Assembly: GCA_002375995.1 (NCBI GenBank)
Contig: DFNI01000041.1
Coordinates: 1-64,000, forward strand
Direction: 5' to 3'
Origin: Acetothermia bacterium UBA3571
GTDB lineage: Bacteria; Bipolaricaulota; Bipolaricaulia; Bipolaricaulales; Bipolaricaulaceae
DNA: 64,000 nt
Position numbers and translations under genes: made by a program. Each line of letters starts with the position of its first letter. Position 1 is the first letter of the stretch. The notes under the pieces were generated by a model that did no database searches, was not told the DNA's origin, and saw only the letters and a list, made by a program, of their open reading frames with translations. Positions 16,650-25,303 of this stretch are shown piece after piece.

Positions 16650-17293
16650 GGCTGTCTATTCCAATCTAAACCGGGAACTAAATTCCCGGTGGTATCGCAC
16701 CACCTCCACACCCATTATAACTTTGTCCGATCCGCACTGAGCCCAATGGGCAAAGACCTCCCCTTGACCCGGTGCAGGCCGAGGTCGGTTTGGAAAGCCG
16801 GACCCCGGGTCTAAAAAGCCCAATACACTTGCCTAATTTGTGGCGTTCCTCGTGGAGCCACCGCGGGGCAGCTAGCGCACGTGCGATCTTTTATCGTCCC
16901 ATACCCTCTCACGCTATTCCGAATGCGACGATTCACGTGTCCTGCGAGTATCACGAAGCGGGAAAAGTGGATACGTCCTGCGAAGCTCCACGTATTCAAA
17001 ATTTCCACGCGGGGCGAGCTATGAAGGTTGGACTGGGGAGACGGGGATCTCTCCACCGCCCTCTACCTGGAGGCGCCCCAAGGCAGTTGGACGGCCGGGG
17101 GATAGATGGTCTTGGGAGGGGCCGGGGAGCTTTCCTGCCGAAGATTCCCCGAGAGTAAGGCTGCAAACCCGCATGTCTTGGGAAATACCTTGGGCAACCA
17201 CGGAAAACTCCAGCAAAAACCAAAGCGGCCCGATCTCTGGTCTGAGGTTGGGGCGTTGAAGCTGATCACGTCTCGAGGATCATTACAGATGCT
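16650..17293. other. Intergenic region without a supported gene; cmk leader hairpins at left
   Basis: The left end is the divergent cmk leader: arms ACCGGGAA/TTCCCGGT at 16670-16677 and 16683-16690, and GGTGGT/ACCACC at 16688-16693 and 16699-16704. These share three bases, so they compete or stack. From ~16740 to 17290 I find only overlapping low-quality reading frames with no motif on either strand, and composition somewhat less GC-rich than the neighbours. The downstream MFS gene has no strong promoter that I can see. Confidence 0.55.
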
Positions 17294-18583
17294 ATGTCCG
17301 CGGTGCGGATCCCCAAGGACCGGATGTACCACAAGTTCCGGCTGTACGGGTTCCTGAAGAACCTCCGGTTCTTCGATCCTTTTATCGTCCTCTTTTTCCG
17401 GGAGATGGGGCTCTCGTTCCTGGAGATCGGGGCGCTTTTTTCCATCCGCGAGATCGCCACCAACCTCCTGGAGGTACCCACCGGGGTGGTGGCCGACGCC
17501 TTCGGAAGACGCAAGGCCATGCTGGCCTCCTTTTCGAGCTATATCCTCTCCTTCCTCATCTTCTACGCCGCCCCGGGGTTTTGGACCTACGCCCTGGCCA
17601 TGGTGTTCTTCGCCTTCGGAGAGACCTTCCGCTCCGGCACCCACAAGGCGATGATCCTCGAATACCTCCGCCTGAAAGGGATAGAACACCTGAAGGTCCA
17701 TTACTACGGCCACACCCGGGCCGGGTCGCAACTGGGCTCGGCCCTGGCGGCCCTCGTCGCCGCCGGGCTCGTTTTCTATTCCGGCTCCTACCGGATCGTG
17801 TTCCTGGCCTCGGTGATCCCCTACATCCTCGGGCTCTTCCTCTTCCTCACCTACCCCAAAGAGCTGGACGGGGAGATAGTCCGGGTGACCGGGGCCTGGA
17901 GGGAAAAGTTCGCTGAGCGCATCCGTCTTACCGGACGGGGCTTCATCTCCATGTTCAGGGATCCCCACACCCTGAAAGGGCTCTTGCACTCGGCGGCCTT
18001 CGACGGGGTGTTCAAGGCCACCAAGGACTACCTCCAGCCGATCCTCAAGTCCCAGGCCCTGGCCCTGCCCCTCCTCCTTTCCCTCTCCCCCGACGAACGC
18101 ACCGCCCTCCTCGTGGGAATCCTTTATTTCTTCCTACACCTGGGGACCTCTTTCGCTTCCCAGAACGCAGGGCGCCTGCAGGAGCGGATGCGGTCGCTTC
18201 CCGCGGCGGTGAACTCCACTTACCTTTTGGGGATGGGGCTCTTGCTTCTGGCGGGCCTGGGGGCACAATTCCGGATCTATGGCCTCGCCATCGCCTGCTT
18301 CGTGGGCCTGTACCTTCTGCAGAACCTGAGGCGGCCCATGATGGTGGGGTATCTCGCCGACGTGATCCCCCAGCGCATGATGGCCTCGGGGCTCTCGGTG
18401 GAGTCGCAGCTCAAGACCATTGCGCTCGCGGGATTGGCCCCATTGGTGGGGTTCCTGGCGGACGCGGTGGGGGTGGGGTATGCCCTGGCCATCGTGGCCG
18501 CGGGAGCCCAATTCCTGTGGATATTCCTGCGGGTAACCTCTCCGGGGAAGGTGGAGGCAGTCCAGGGAGGGGTAGGTGGCTGA
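17294..18583 (+). CDS. Major facilitator superfamily transporter
   Basis: A 429-aa polytopic protein with about twelve hydrophobic segments. The MFS loop 2-3 signature is seen as GVVADAFGRRKAM (residues ~63-75), and a related GFLADAVGVGYA repeat lies in the C-terminal half. An acidic/basic cytoplasmic loop (KEKFAERIRL region) separates the two six-helix halves. No substrate can be assigned. The stop overlaps the downstream DUF218 gene by 8 nt, implying cotranslation. Confidence 0.85.
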   Translation: MSAVRIPKDRMYHKFRLYGFLKNLRFFDPFIVLFFREMGLSFLEIGALFSIREIATNLLEVPTGVVADAFGRRKAMLASFSSYILSFLIFYAAPGFWTYALAMVFFAFGETFRSGTHKAMILEYLRLKGIEHLKVHYYGHTRAGSQLGSALAALVAAGLVFYSGSYRIVFLASVIPYILGLFLFLTYPKELDGEIVRVTGAWREKFAERIRLTGRGFISMFRDPHTLKGLLHSAAFDGVFKATKDYLQPILKSQALALPLLLSLSPDERTALLVGILYFFLHLGTSFASQNAGRLQERMRSLPAAVNSTYLLGMGLLLLAGLGAQFRIYGLAIACFVGLYLLQNLRRPMMVGYLADVIPQRMMASGLSVESQLKTIALAGLAPLVGFLADAVGVGYALAIVAAGAQFLWIFLRVTSPGKVEAVQGGVGG

Positions 18584-19322
18584 GTTCTTTGACTGGCTCT
18601 CCGATCCGCTAGCCCTGGCGGTTTGCTTGCTTTTTCTCTCTTCTCTTTGGGCCCTATGGGTCAGAAAGAAGCTCCTTGGAGGGCTCCTTTTTCTCCTCAC
18701 CGGGGTCCTTTACTTCCTGGGGATCACCCCGGGCTCGGATCTCCTCTTGCGCCCCCTGGAGGACGCTTACCCGGCCCTATTGGTACCCCCATCTGCGGAG
18801 GTGGCGGCGGTGGTGGTGCTCACGGGAGGGGAGGCCGCGAGCCCCGGGCGGCCGGTGACGAGCGACCTCTCCGAGTCCTCCCTGGAGCGGTTGGTGGAGG
18901 GCGTCCGGGTGTGGCGGATGCTGGGGGAGGGGGTCCCCCTGATCTTCGTGGGTGGGGCGGGGATCCCTGGTCGTCCCGCGGAATCCCCCCTCATGGCGAG
19001 GGCAGCGGAGGCACTGGGGGTCCCGCGGGAAGCGATCCGGTGGGAATCGAACTCCCGCAACACCTATGAGAACGCCCTGGCTGCAAAGGAACTCCTGGGT
19101 ACGCGGCCCTTCGTGCTCGTCACCTCCGCCTTCCACATGCCCCGGGCCATGGAGGTATTCGAGAAGGTCGGGACATCCCCGATCCCGGCTCCGTGTGGCC
19201 AGCGGGCGCTCAGGGGATACTCCTCTTACGACTTCATCCCCCGGGCGCTCAACCTCTGGCACTCCGCCCACGCCCTCAGGGAGTACCTGGCCATCCTGTG
19301 GTACCGTTTGCGGTACCCCTAG
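18576..19322 (+). CDS. DUF218 / YdcF-ElyC-type membrane protein
   Basis: A 248-aa protein starting at GTG 18576. Two membrane helices (residues ~13-28 and ~33-50) are followed by a DUF218 domain: VVVLTGG near residue 86, FVGGAG, the ESNSRNTYENA motif near 160 and the VTSAFHMPRAM motif near 185. Family members (ElyC, SanA, YdcF) are envelope-associated and linked to peptidoglycan or cell-barrier maintenance. The reaction is not known from sequence. Confidence 0.85.
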   Translation: MAEFFDWLSDPLALAVCLLFLSSLWALWVRKKLLGGLLFLLTGVLYFLGITPGSDLLLRPLEDAYPALLVPPSAEVAAVVVLTGGEAASPGRPVTSDLSESSLERLVEGVRVWRMLGEGVPLIFVGGAGIPGRPAESPLMARAAEALGVPREAIRWESNSRNTYENALAAKELLGTRPFVLVTSAFHMPRAMEVFEKVGTSPIPAPCGQRALRGYSSYDFIPRALNLWHSAHALREYLAILWYRLRYP

Positions 19323-19381
19323 AGGGGGTACCGCCTCCGATAAGCAGCAGCCTACTGAAACCTCGAGGCCGGGATTAGGGC

Positions 19382-19414
19382 TTGACTTTTTAAAAAACTT
19401 TTGCTAAAGTTTTT
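19382..19414 (+). promoter_or_regulatory. Promoter and autoregulatory-type operator of ROK gene
   Basis: TTGACT (19382-19387) and TAAAGT (19405-19410) are separated by exactly 17 nt. A perfect 9-bp inverted repeat AAAAACTTT / AAAGTTTTT (19393-19401 and 19406-19414, 4-nt spacer) covers the -10 box, the position expected for repression. A start site 6-8 nt past the -10 would be at about 19417, which is at the ATG itself (19418). There is no Shine-Dalgarno, so the transcript looks leaderless. Confidence 0.75.
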
Positions 19415-19417
19415 GCG

Positions 19418-20527
19418 ATGGGTCGGAGAGAGAAGTCCGCCGAGCTCCTCAGAATCCTTTGGCGCAACGGTCCCCTGACCCGCAGATCCATGGAAAACCT
19501 CCTCCACATCTCTCGCCCTACCTTGGATAAACTCTTAAAGGAACTCTCCCGGTATGATCTCCTCATCCCCTGGGGCAAGGCCAAGGAACGCGGGGGCCGA
19601 CCCGCTACCCTCTTCCGCTTGAACCCCCAGGCACGCCTCGCCCTGGGCGTGGATCTCGAGCTTCCCGGGCTCTACCTTGTGGTCGCAGATCTGTTGGGGG
19701 AAGTCCTCCATGAAAGGGAAATCCACCTCTCCGGAGATCTCTCGTCTCCCCGTGAAACCCTCCGGCGTATCTCCCAACTGCTTCTCGATTGGCTCGAGGA
19801 ACTGGGGATCCCCCGGGAAAAGACCATCGGCGTGGGAGTCGGGATGCCCGCCTTCTTCGAAAGAGAAACGGTCACCGTGAAGGGAGAAAACCTCCCCACC
19901 TGGATCAGGGTCCCGGCCAAAGAGATTCTCACCCAGGAGCTGGGAATACCCGTCAAAATAGGCCACGACGTCCACCTCATGGCCCTGGCCGAATCCAAGC
20001 GGGCCGGCTTGGACGAGAAGATAGTCCTCTACCTCGCCTTCCGCTCCGGGGTACGGGGGGACGTGCGGATGGGGGCTTGCCTGCTTGTCCGAGGAGAGAT
20101 CTACCACGGTGCCCACGGGAACGGGGGCACCCTCCATGGGGCCTTCGTGGGACCAGAAGGGATCCGCGGCAAGAACGTGGAAGAAGCGGCCAGAACCATC
20201 GTGGAAAAACTGTCTCCCCATATCGTTCAAGCCATCGCCATCCTCGATCCGGAAGTGGTGGTCATCAATGCCGAAGAGCTGGGGGAGTTATCCGGACCCG
20301 TGATCCATTGTGTGCAGGAGGAGATCTCCGCGGTACTGCGAGAGGAGCCAATAGGACCGGTGGAGGTGAGGCGTGCGCAGGTGGTGGAGGCTCCCGGTGC
20401 GTTGGGGGCCGCCATGGCGGTAATCCAGGAGCTGTTCACCTTTCCGGAAGCGCTTATCGAGGAGGTGAGAGCCGGGGAAAGCCGTACTTTCGCCGGAAGT
20501 CAACCTCTCAGAAAAAAGGAGGGATAA
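19418..20527 (+). CDS. ROK-family transcriptional regulator of trehalose-type operon
   Basis: A 369-aa regulator with an N-terminal winged helix-turn-helix (residues ~1-65, RRSMENLLHISRPTLDKLL as recognition region) and a C-terminal ROK sugar-kinase-like domain (GVDLELPGLYLVVADLLGE; GVGVGMPAFF; EAARTIV). The usual ROK zinc-site cysteine cluster is not obvious. It is the first gene of an operon with a sugar importer and TreT, and has an inverted repeat over its own promoter, so it probably represses itself and the operon. In Thermotoga a ROK protein (TreR) is linked with treT, which supports a trehalose-type effector by analogy. Confidence 0.88.
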   Translation: MGRREKSAELLRILWRNGPLTRRSMENLLHISRPTLDKLLKELSRYDLLIPWGKAKERGGRPATLFRLNPQARLALGVDLELPGLYLVVADLLGEVLHEREIHLSGDLSSPRETLRRISQLLLDWLEELGIPREKTIGVGVGMPAFFERETVTVKGENLPTWIRVPAKEILTQELGIPVKIGHDVHLMALAESKRAGLDEKIVLYLAFRSGVRGDVRMGACLLVRGEIYHGAHGNGGTLHGAFVGPEGIRGKNVEEAARTIVEKLSPHIVQAIAILDPEVVVINAEELGELSGPVIHCVQEEISAVLREEPIGPVEVRRAQVVEAPGALGAAMAVIQELFTFPEALIEEVRAGESRTFAGSQPLRKKEG

Positions 20528-20530
20528 GAG

Positions 20531-21706
20531 ATGCGCAGCTGGTGGCGTGTGTTGGGTGTATTGGCGGTAATGGGGGCCCTGTCTCTAGGGGCATGGGCGG
20601 CAAAGCTAGTAGTGATCGGGCCTTGGTCCGGGGATGAGGCCAAACCCTTCGAGGCCGTGCTCGCCGCATTCACCGATAAGACTGGGATCGAGGTGGAGTA
20701 CCGGGTCATGCGGTCGGAGGACCTGGGGAAGGTCTTGCCGGCCCAGTTCTCCGCGGGGATGGCCCCGGGGGACGTGATCTTCACCGCTTGGGGTTGGTGG
20801 GTGAAGAAGTTCGCCGATCACATGGTGGACCTAGGCCCGCAGGTGGCGGATGTCCCCTTCGGCTTCCTCACCCCCATCGTGGTGGAAGGCCGCACTGTGG
20901 GCATTCCCTACGCCGTATGGGTGAAGCCCGGTTTCTGGTACCGGAAGTCCTTCTTCGACGCCCATGACCTCAGGGCACCTTCGTCCTGGGAGGATTTCCT
21001 GGCGCTCCTTGCCCGGATCGAGGCGGTGCCCGGGATTGAGAAGGCCGCCGCCTCCGGAGATGAGGTGGGCTGGCCCCTTTCGGATACTGTGGAACACTTC
21101 ATCCTCGCTTATGGCGGCGTGAACATGTTCCTGGGCCTCACCGAGGGCACCATCAAGTGGACTTCCCCCGCGGTGCGGGCTGTGTTCGCGGATCACATCA
21201 TCCCCTATCTCCAATACGCTTCCGAGCCCATCGAGTGGACCAGCGCCAAGGACCTCTGGTGGCAAGGAAAGTACGGGATCTACTTCATGGGCAACTGGCT
21301 CACCGGCATGGTAGAGGATCCGGCCGACCTGGGCGTGTTCGCCCTGCCCGGGGCCAAGGCGGTGACCGGCGGGACCGACTACATCTTCGTGCCAAAGTAC
21401 ACGAAGAACGTCGCGGACGCTGCGAAGCTGGTTGAATTCCTCATGAGCAAGGAGGGCCAGGAGATCCGCGCCGCGGGCGGTGGAAAGCTCGCCATCCGCA
21501 CCGATATCTCCCCGGAGGCTTATCCGCCGGCCGAGCGGGCCCTCATCCAGGCCTTGCAGGGCTTCGTCATCGTCCCCGACATGGACGACACCATCGGCGG
21601 CGAGTGGCAGGCGGCCTTCTGGGACCAGTTGAAGCTCCTGTGGGTGAAGCCCGACGCCCTGGACGACGTCCTCCGCGTCCTGGATGAGAAGTACCCCAAG
21701 GGCTGA
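20531..21706 (+). CDS. ABC sugar-binding protein (trehalose/maltose type)
   Basis: A 391-aa extracellular solute-binding protein, family 1. It has a signal peptide of about 23 residues (WAA cleavage region) without a lipobox cysteine. Aromatic-rich ligand-site segments such as GWGWWVKKF, FMGNWLTGM and KYTKNVADAAKLVEFLMSKEGQ are typical of oligosaccharide binders. A GGAGGG ribosome binding site lies 3 nt downstream of the regulator stop. A disaccharide such as trehalose is suggested by the TreT gene at the end of the operon; this is inference. Confidence 0.88.
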   Translation: MRSWWRVLGVLAVMGALSLGAWAAKLVVIGPWSGDEAKPFEAVLAAFTDKTGIEVEYRVMRSEDLGKVLPAQFSAGMAPGDVIFTAWGWWVKKFADHMVDLGPQVADVPFGFLTPIVVEGRTVGIPYAVWVKPGFWYRKSFFDAHDLRAPSSWEDFLALLARIEAVPGIEKAAASGDEVGWPLSDTVEHFILAYGGVNMFLGLTEGTIKWTSPAVRAVFADHIIPYLQYASEPIEWTSAKDLWWQGKYGIYFMGNWLTGMVEDPADLGVFALPGAKAVTGGTDYIFVPKYTKNVADAAKLVEFLMSKEGQEIRAAGGGKLAIRTDISPEAYPPAERALIQALQGFVIVPDMDDTIGGEWQAAFWDQLKLLWVKPDALDDVLRVLDEKYPKG

Positions 21707-22655
21707 GGCCAAGGGAACGCGGGAGGGGAGGCCCCGCCGGGGGCTTCCCCTCCTTTTTGCCCGGGCCCGGAAGGGGGAGGGCCCAGCGGCGCTGGGCTTC
21801 CTCTCTTTGGGCCTTCTTCTCATCGCCCTCTTCGTGATCTATCCCTCGGTGAGGACGCTCTGGCTGAGCCTCTTCGATAAAGAGGGGTTCGCCGGGGTAT
21901 CTAACTTCATCGACCTATTCCGGGACCGAGAGATCGTGGATTTCGGGAGGTTTCTCTCGCGGGAGCCCCCGTGGGGCGCCTTGCTCCATAACTTGGTGTG
22001 GACCGTTATCCACCTCCCCCTCACCGTGGGGCTTGGGCTTGTTTTGGCCGTAGTCTTTTCCAAGGTCAAAAGTTGGTGGGTGGGGCTTGCCCGGGGCGCG
22101 ATTTACCTTGGGATCGTGACCCCCCTGATCGTGGGGGGCGTTATCATCCGGTTCTTGTTCGAGAAGCACGCCGGCCTGGTACCCCAGGTGCTCGGGGCCC
22201 TGGGGGCCGGGGCGCCCTGGTCTGCGGGGTGGACGGCGTATCCAGAGACGGCGCTTCTTGCGTTGGTCATCGGCTCGGTGTGGCTTTGGACCGGCTTTTC
22301 CATGGTACTCCACTCGGCCGGCCTCTCCACCATCGACCGGGAGCTGTACGAGGCGGCCCAAATCGACGGGGCCTCCGAGTGGGCCCAGTTCCGCCACATC
22401 ACCCTTCCTCTCCTCAGACCGGTGACGCTGGTGGTGGCGGCCATGACGTTCCTGTGGGAGCTCAAGATCTTCGACATCGTGTACGTGGCCACCATGGGCG
22501 GCCCGGGCGGGGCGTCGAACGTCCTCGCGTTGGAGATGTATTTCTCCGCCTTCCGGGAGCTCGATCCCTATCGGGCATCGGCCATCGCCACCCTCATCAC
22601 TCTCTTCAGCCTTCCCGTGGGTTACTGGTTCGCCAGAAGGCGGCTCGGGAGGTAA
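21684..22655 (+). CDS. ABC sugar permease (MalF type)
   Basis: A 323-aa permease with about six membrane helices and the ATPase-contacting EAA loop EAAQIDGASEWAQF near residue 228. The assigned start (ATG 21684) overlaps the binding-protein gene by 23 nt and gives an unusually basic ~35-residue N-terminal extension (RRGLPLLFARARKGEG) before the first helix. The terminator-like hairpin at 21722-21758 lies inside that extension. No ATG, GTG or TTG occurs between the hairpin and helix 1, so the extension is probably translated. Confidence 0.88.
   Translation: MRSTPRAEAKGTREGRPRRGLPLLFARARKGEGPAALGFLSLGLLLIALFVIYPSVRTLWLSLFDKEGFAGVSNFIDLFRDREIVDFGRFLSREPPWGALLHNLVWTVIHLPLTVGLGLVLAVVFSKVKSWWVGLARGAIYLGIVTPLIVGGVIIRFLFEKHAGLVPQVLGALGAGAPWSAGWTAYPETALLALVIGSVWLWTGFSMVLHSAGLSTIDRELYEAAQIDGASEWAQFRHITLPLLRPVTLVVAAMTFLWELKIFDIVYVATMGGPGGASNVLALEMYFSAFRELDPYRASAIATLITLFSLPVGYWFARRRLGR
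21722..21758 (+). terminator. Terminator-like hairpin after binding-protein gene
   Basis: A 14-bp stem (21722-21735 with 21740-21753, one G-U pair) and a 4-nt loop are followed directly by TTTTT (21754-21758). It begins 16 nt after the binding-protein stop, so it could end most transcripts and favour binding protein over permease. It lies within the first codons of the permease frame. Confidence 0.75.
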
Positions 22656-22658
22656 ACG

Positions 22659-23480
22659 GTGCACATAAAAAACCCGTGGGCCAAGCTCATCGCCATCGTG
22701 GTAGCGCTGGTTTGGGTCATTCCCTTCATCGGGATCGTGATGTCGGCCCTACGGCCCTCCCAGGAGGTGCTTTACGGTTGGTGGCGGCCCCCGTTCCATT
22801 TCTCCTTCAAGAACCTGGTGGGCGCCTGGACCCACCCCACGGCTTCGCTCAGCATAGGCCTGCGCAACTCGGTACAGGTCGCCATCGGGGCCACCCTCCT
22901 TCCCACCTTCGTGGCCTCGTTGATGGCGTATGGCCTCGGGAGGCTGCGGTTTCGGGGAAGAGGCCCCCTTCTCATGCTTATCGGACTCCTTTTGGCGCTT
23001 CCCCAGCAGATGATCGCCTGGCCCCTCTTCCGCGAGATGCACGCGTTGGGGCTCTTGAACAGCCTCACGGGACTTATCCTCGCCCACAGCGCCTGGGGTC
23101 TCCCGTGGATGGTGTTTTTCCTGCGGGGCTACATCGAGACCCTACCGGTGGAGCTGGAGGAGGCGGCGCGGATCGACGGGGCGGGGAGGCTGAAGACCTT
23201 TATCTACGTGATCTTTCCCCTGATGCTCCCGGCGCTTGCCTCGGTGATGGTGCTCCAGTTCACCTGGGTGTGGAACGATTTCTTCATGGCGTTGATCCTC
23301 ATCTTCGACCCGAACAAGATGGTCATCACCCAACAGATCCCGCTCCTTAGGGGACAATACCACGTGGATTGGGGCCTTTTAAGTGCCGGGACATTAATCG
23401 CGATGTCGGTACCGTTGCTGGTCTTCGTTTTCCTACAGCGATACTTCGTACGCGGCCTGATCGGTGGGGCGGTCAAATAA
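22659..23480 (+). CDS. ABC sugar permease (MalG type)
   Basis: A 273-aa permease starting at GTG 22659, 3 nt after the previous stop. It has six hydrophobic helices, the EAA loop LEEAARIDGAGRLKTF (residues ~165-180), the WNDFFMALIL segment and the short ARGLIGGAVK-type C-terminus common to MalG-like proteins. It pairs with the preceding permease. No ATPase gene is in this operon. Confidence 0.92.
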   Translation: MHIKNPWAKLIAIVVALVWVIPFIGIVMSALRPSQEVLYGWWRPPFHFSFKNLVGAWTHPTASLSIGLRNSVQVAIGATLLPTFVASLMAYGLGRLRFRGRGPLLMLIGLLLALPQQMIAWPLFREMHALGLLNSLTGLILAHSAWGLPWMVFFLRGYIETLPVELEEAARIDGAGRLKTFIYVIFPLMLPALASVMVLQFTWVWNDFFMALILIFDPNKMVITQQIPLLRGQYHVDWGLLSAGTLIAMSVPLLVFVFLQRYFVRGLIGGAVK

Positions 23481-23506
23481 CCGCTGGACACAGCGAGGAG
23501 GCTTGA

Positions 23507-24700
23507 ATGATCGAGAGATACCTACCGTACGTGGGCAAAAAGGCGATCGCCGAGCTCGTGGCGCTGGCCCGAAACCTGCAGGGGCTCCGGATTTTGCACG
23601 TGAACTCCACCTACCACGGCGGAGGGGTAGCGGGGATGCTGCGGAGCCTCGTTCCCCTCATGGACGACCTCGGGCTCGAGGCCCACTGGGTCCTCCTTTT
23701 CGGCAAGCCGGCCTTCTTTTCTTGCACCAAAAAGCTCCACAACGCGCTTCAAGGGGAGGAGATCTTCCCGGAAGAGGACGAACTCTCGACCTACCTCCAG
23801 ATCAACGAGTTCTTCGCCCGCTATGCCCCCATCGACCACGACGTGGTGGTGATCCATGACCCCCAGCCCCTACCCTCTGTATCCTTTCGCCCCAAGCGGG
23901 AGCTGTGGATCTGGCGGTGCCACATAGATATTTCCTCCCCGAGCGAGAAAGCGTGGGAGCTCCTTATGCCCTACATCCTCCGGTACGACGCGGCGGTGGT
24001 ATCGGCGGAGGGGTTCCTCCGGGATGGGCTCCCCCAACGCGTCTCCATCATCCCCCCGGCCATCGACCCCGTGTCCCCCATAAACCGGGAGATGAGCCCC
24101 AGGGAGGTGGAGGAGAAACTCGCCCAGTACGAGATACCCCTCGACAAGCCCCTCATCGTCCAGGTCTCCCGGTTCGACAAGTGGAAGGACCCCCTCGGGG
24201 TCTTGGAAGTCTTCCAAAAGGTACGACGTGATGCCGATTGCAGGTTGGTGATGTTGGGAAACATGGCCGGGGACGATCCCGAGGGCCCGGAGATCTTTAC
24301 TCGGGTGAGAGAGGCCGCGGCGAAACTTCCGGACGTGCATCTTGTGACCGAGACCGACGAGTTGTTGGTGAACGCCCTCCAGCGGGCGGCCGCGGTGGTG
24401 TTGCAGCTATCCGTCCGTGAGGGATTCGGCCTCACCGTCTCCGAGGCCCTGTGGAAGGGGACCCCAGTGGTGGCCTCGGCGGTGGGCGGGATCCCCCTGC
24501 AGATCCGTGACGGGGAGAACGGCTTCCTGGTGGAGCCCCGGGACTATGCGAGCGCGGCGGAGAAAGTGCTCGCGCTCCTGGGAGACCGAAACTTGCGGCG
24601 GGAGTTTGGGGAGCATGGCCGGGAATGGGTGCGGAAAAATTTCCTGATAACAAGGCTCCTTCGAGATTGGCTCTCCACCCTCGGGGAGCTCCTCGGCTGA
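23507..24700 (+). CDS. treT: Trehalose glycosyltransferring synthase (TreT-like GT4)
   Basis: A 397-aa GT-B glycosyltransferase. The N-terminal HVNSTYHGGGVAGMLRSLVP motif (residues ~31-50) is characteristic of TreT, which makes or breaks trehalose using NDP-glucose and glucose. GT4 motifs VSRFDKWKDP (~222) and EGFGLTVSEALWKGTPVVAS (~305) mark the donor site. It closes an operon with a ROK regulator and a disaccharide-type importer, the same company TreT keeps in Thermococcus and Thermotoga. Likely role: intracellular conversion of imported trehalose to glucose plus NDP-glucose, or the reverse. Confidence 0.85.
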   Translation: MIERYLPYVGKKAIAELVALARNLQGLRILHVNSTYHGGGVAGMLRSLVPLMDDLGLEAHWVLLFGKPAFFSCTKKLHNALQGEEIFPEEDELSTYLQINEFFARYAPIDHDVVVIHDPQPLPSVSFRPKRELWIWRCHIDISSPSEKAWELLMPYILRYDAAVVSAEGFLRDGLPQRVSIIPPAIDPVSPINREMSPREVEEKLAQYEIPLDKPLIVQVSRFDKWKDPLGVLEVFQKVRRDADCRLVMLGNMAGDDPEGPEIFTRVREAAAKLPDVHLVTETDELLVNALQRAAAVVLQLSVREGFGLTVSEALWKGTPVVASAVGGIPLQIRDGENGFLVEPRDYASAAEKVLALLGDRNLRREFGEHGREWVRKNFLITRLLRDWLSTLGELLG

Positions 24701-24947
24701 TGTGTACCTCAAGGCCCGCCAGGACCTACCACGGGAGGACGAACAAGTCCCGAAGCCATCACACTTAGAAAGCCATTCAGTTGCTGAATAAAAATTCTTC
24801 AGCACGTGGATGATTTGCACACAGTTGCTTGCATCCGTGCCTCCTCCTGGGCTGGAGTTCTGATCGTGAAAGGATCTTTTTGTAAAAACGACACTTGCCC
24901 AATGGGCCTTCGCTTCTCCCCCGGGTAAAATCGCGGCGGAGGGATAG

Positions 24948-25160
24948 ATGATCGGGAAAAGAAAAGCGGTGAGGATAGCCCCGGAGCTCTGGGCCGCTAT
25001 CCAGGATAACCTCGAGGCCCTCGGGGTCTCCTCGGTGGAAGAATACGTGGAAGCGGTGTTGCGGGAGGACATGCGCGAAAAAGGCCTCCTCCCCGCCTAC
25101 ACCCCCGAGGAAGAGCGGGAGGTGGAGCGGCGGCTCCGGGATCTCGGCTATCTCGATTGA
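24948..25160 (+). CDS. Small CopG/ribbon-helix-helix-like protein
   Basis: A 70-aa charged protein with a good ribosome binding site (GGAGGG, 5 nt before ATG 24948). The pattern KAVRIAPELWAAIQ followed by SSVEEYVEAVLRE resembles a short beta strand plus two helices of the ribbon-helix-helix fold. The C-terminal tail (TPEEEREVERRLRDLGYL) is helical. Such proteins are often small DNA-binding regulators or antitoxins. No toxin partner is adjacent on the same strand. Its 3' end overlaps a convergent small gene by 13 nt. Confidence 0.65.
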   Translation: MIGKRKAVRIAPELWAAIQDNLEALGVSSVEEYVEAVLREDMREKGLLPAYTPEEEREVERRLRDLGYLD

Positions 25161-25303
25161 GCCTCCTCCAGATCAGGGGGCGGGGGCTCCTCCCGCAGCA
25201 CAAGCGGCGGCCCCAAGATCTCGGCGAGGATCACCGCCACCTGGGGTTTTTCTTTCAGCAGCCGCACGAGCTCTTCGGAGATCTTCTCCTTTGGCATTGC
25301 CAT
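25148..25303 (-). CDS. 51-aa protein cotranslated with FloA
   Basis: A 51-aa frame on the minus strand beginning ATGGCAATGCCAAAG. Its start codon shares one base with the floA stop (TGATG at 25301-25305). The predicted protein is a helix (KEKISEELVRLLKEK), a hydrophobic stretch (QVAVILAEILGPPLVL) and an acidic proline tail (EEPPPPDLEEA). Translational coupling to floA and sensible composition support it being real; I do not recognise a family. It could be a membrane-peripheral partner of the flotillin. It converges on and overlaps the CopG-like gene by 13 nt. Confidence 0.6.
   Translation of the reverse strand: MAMPKEKISEELVRLLKEKPQVAVILAEILGPPLVLREEPPPPDLEEAQSR

Noticed and set aside
16772..17216. 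Opposing 65-128 aa frames between cmk and the MFS gene
   Set aside because: No motifs, poor starts and mutually overlapping; treated as noncoding.
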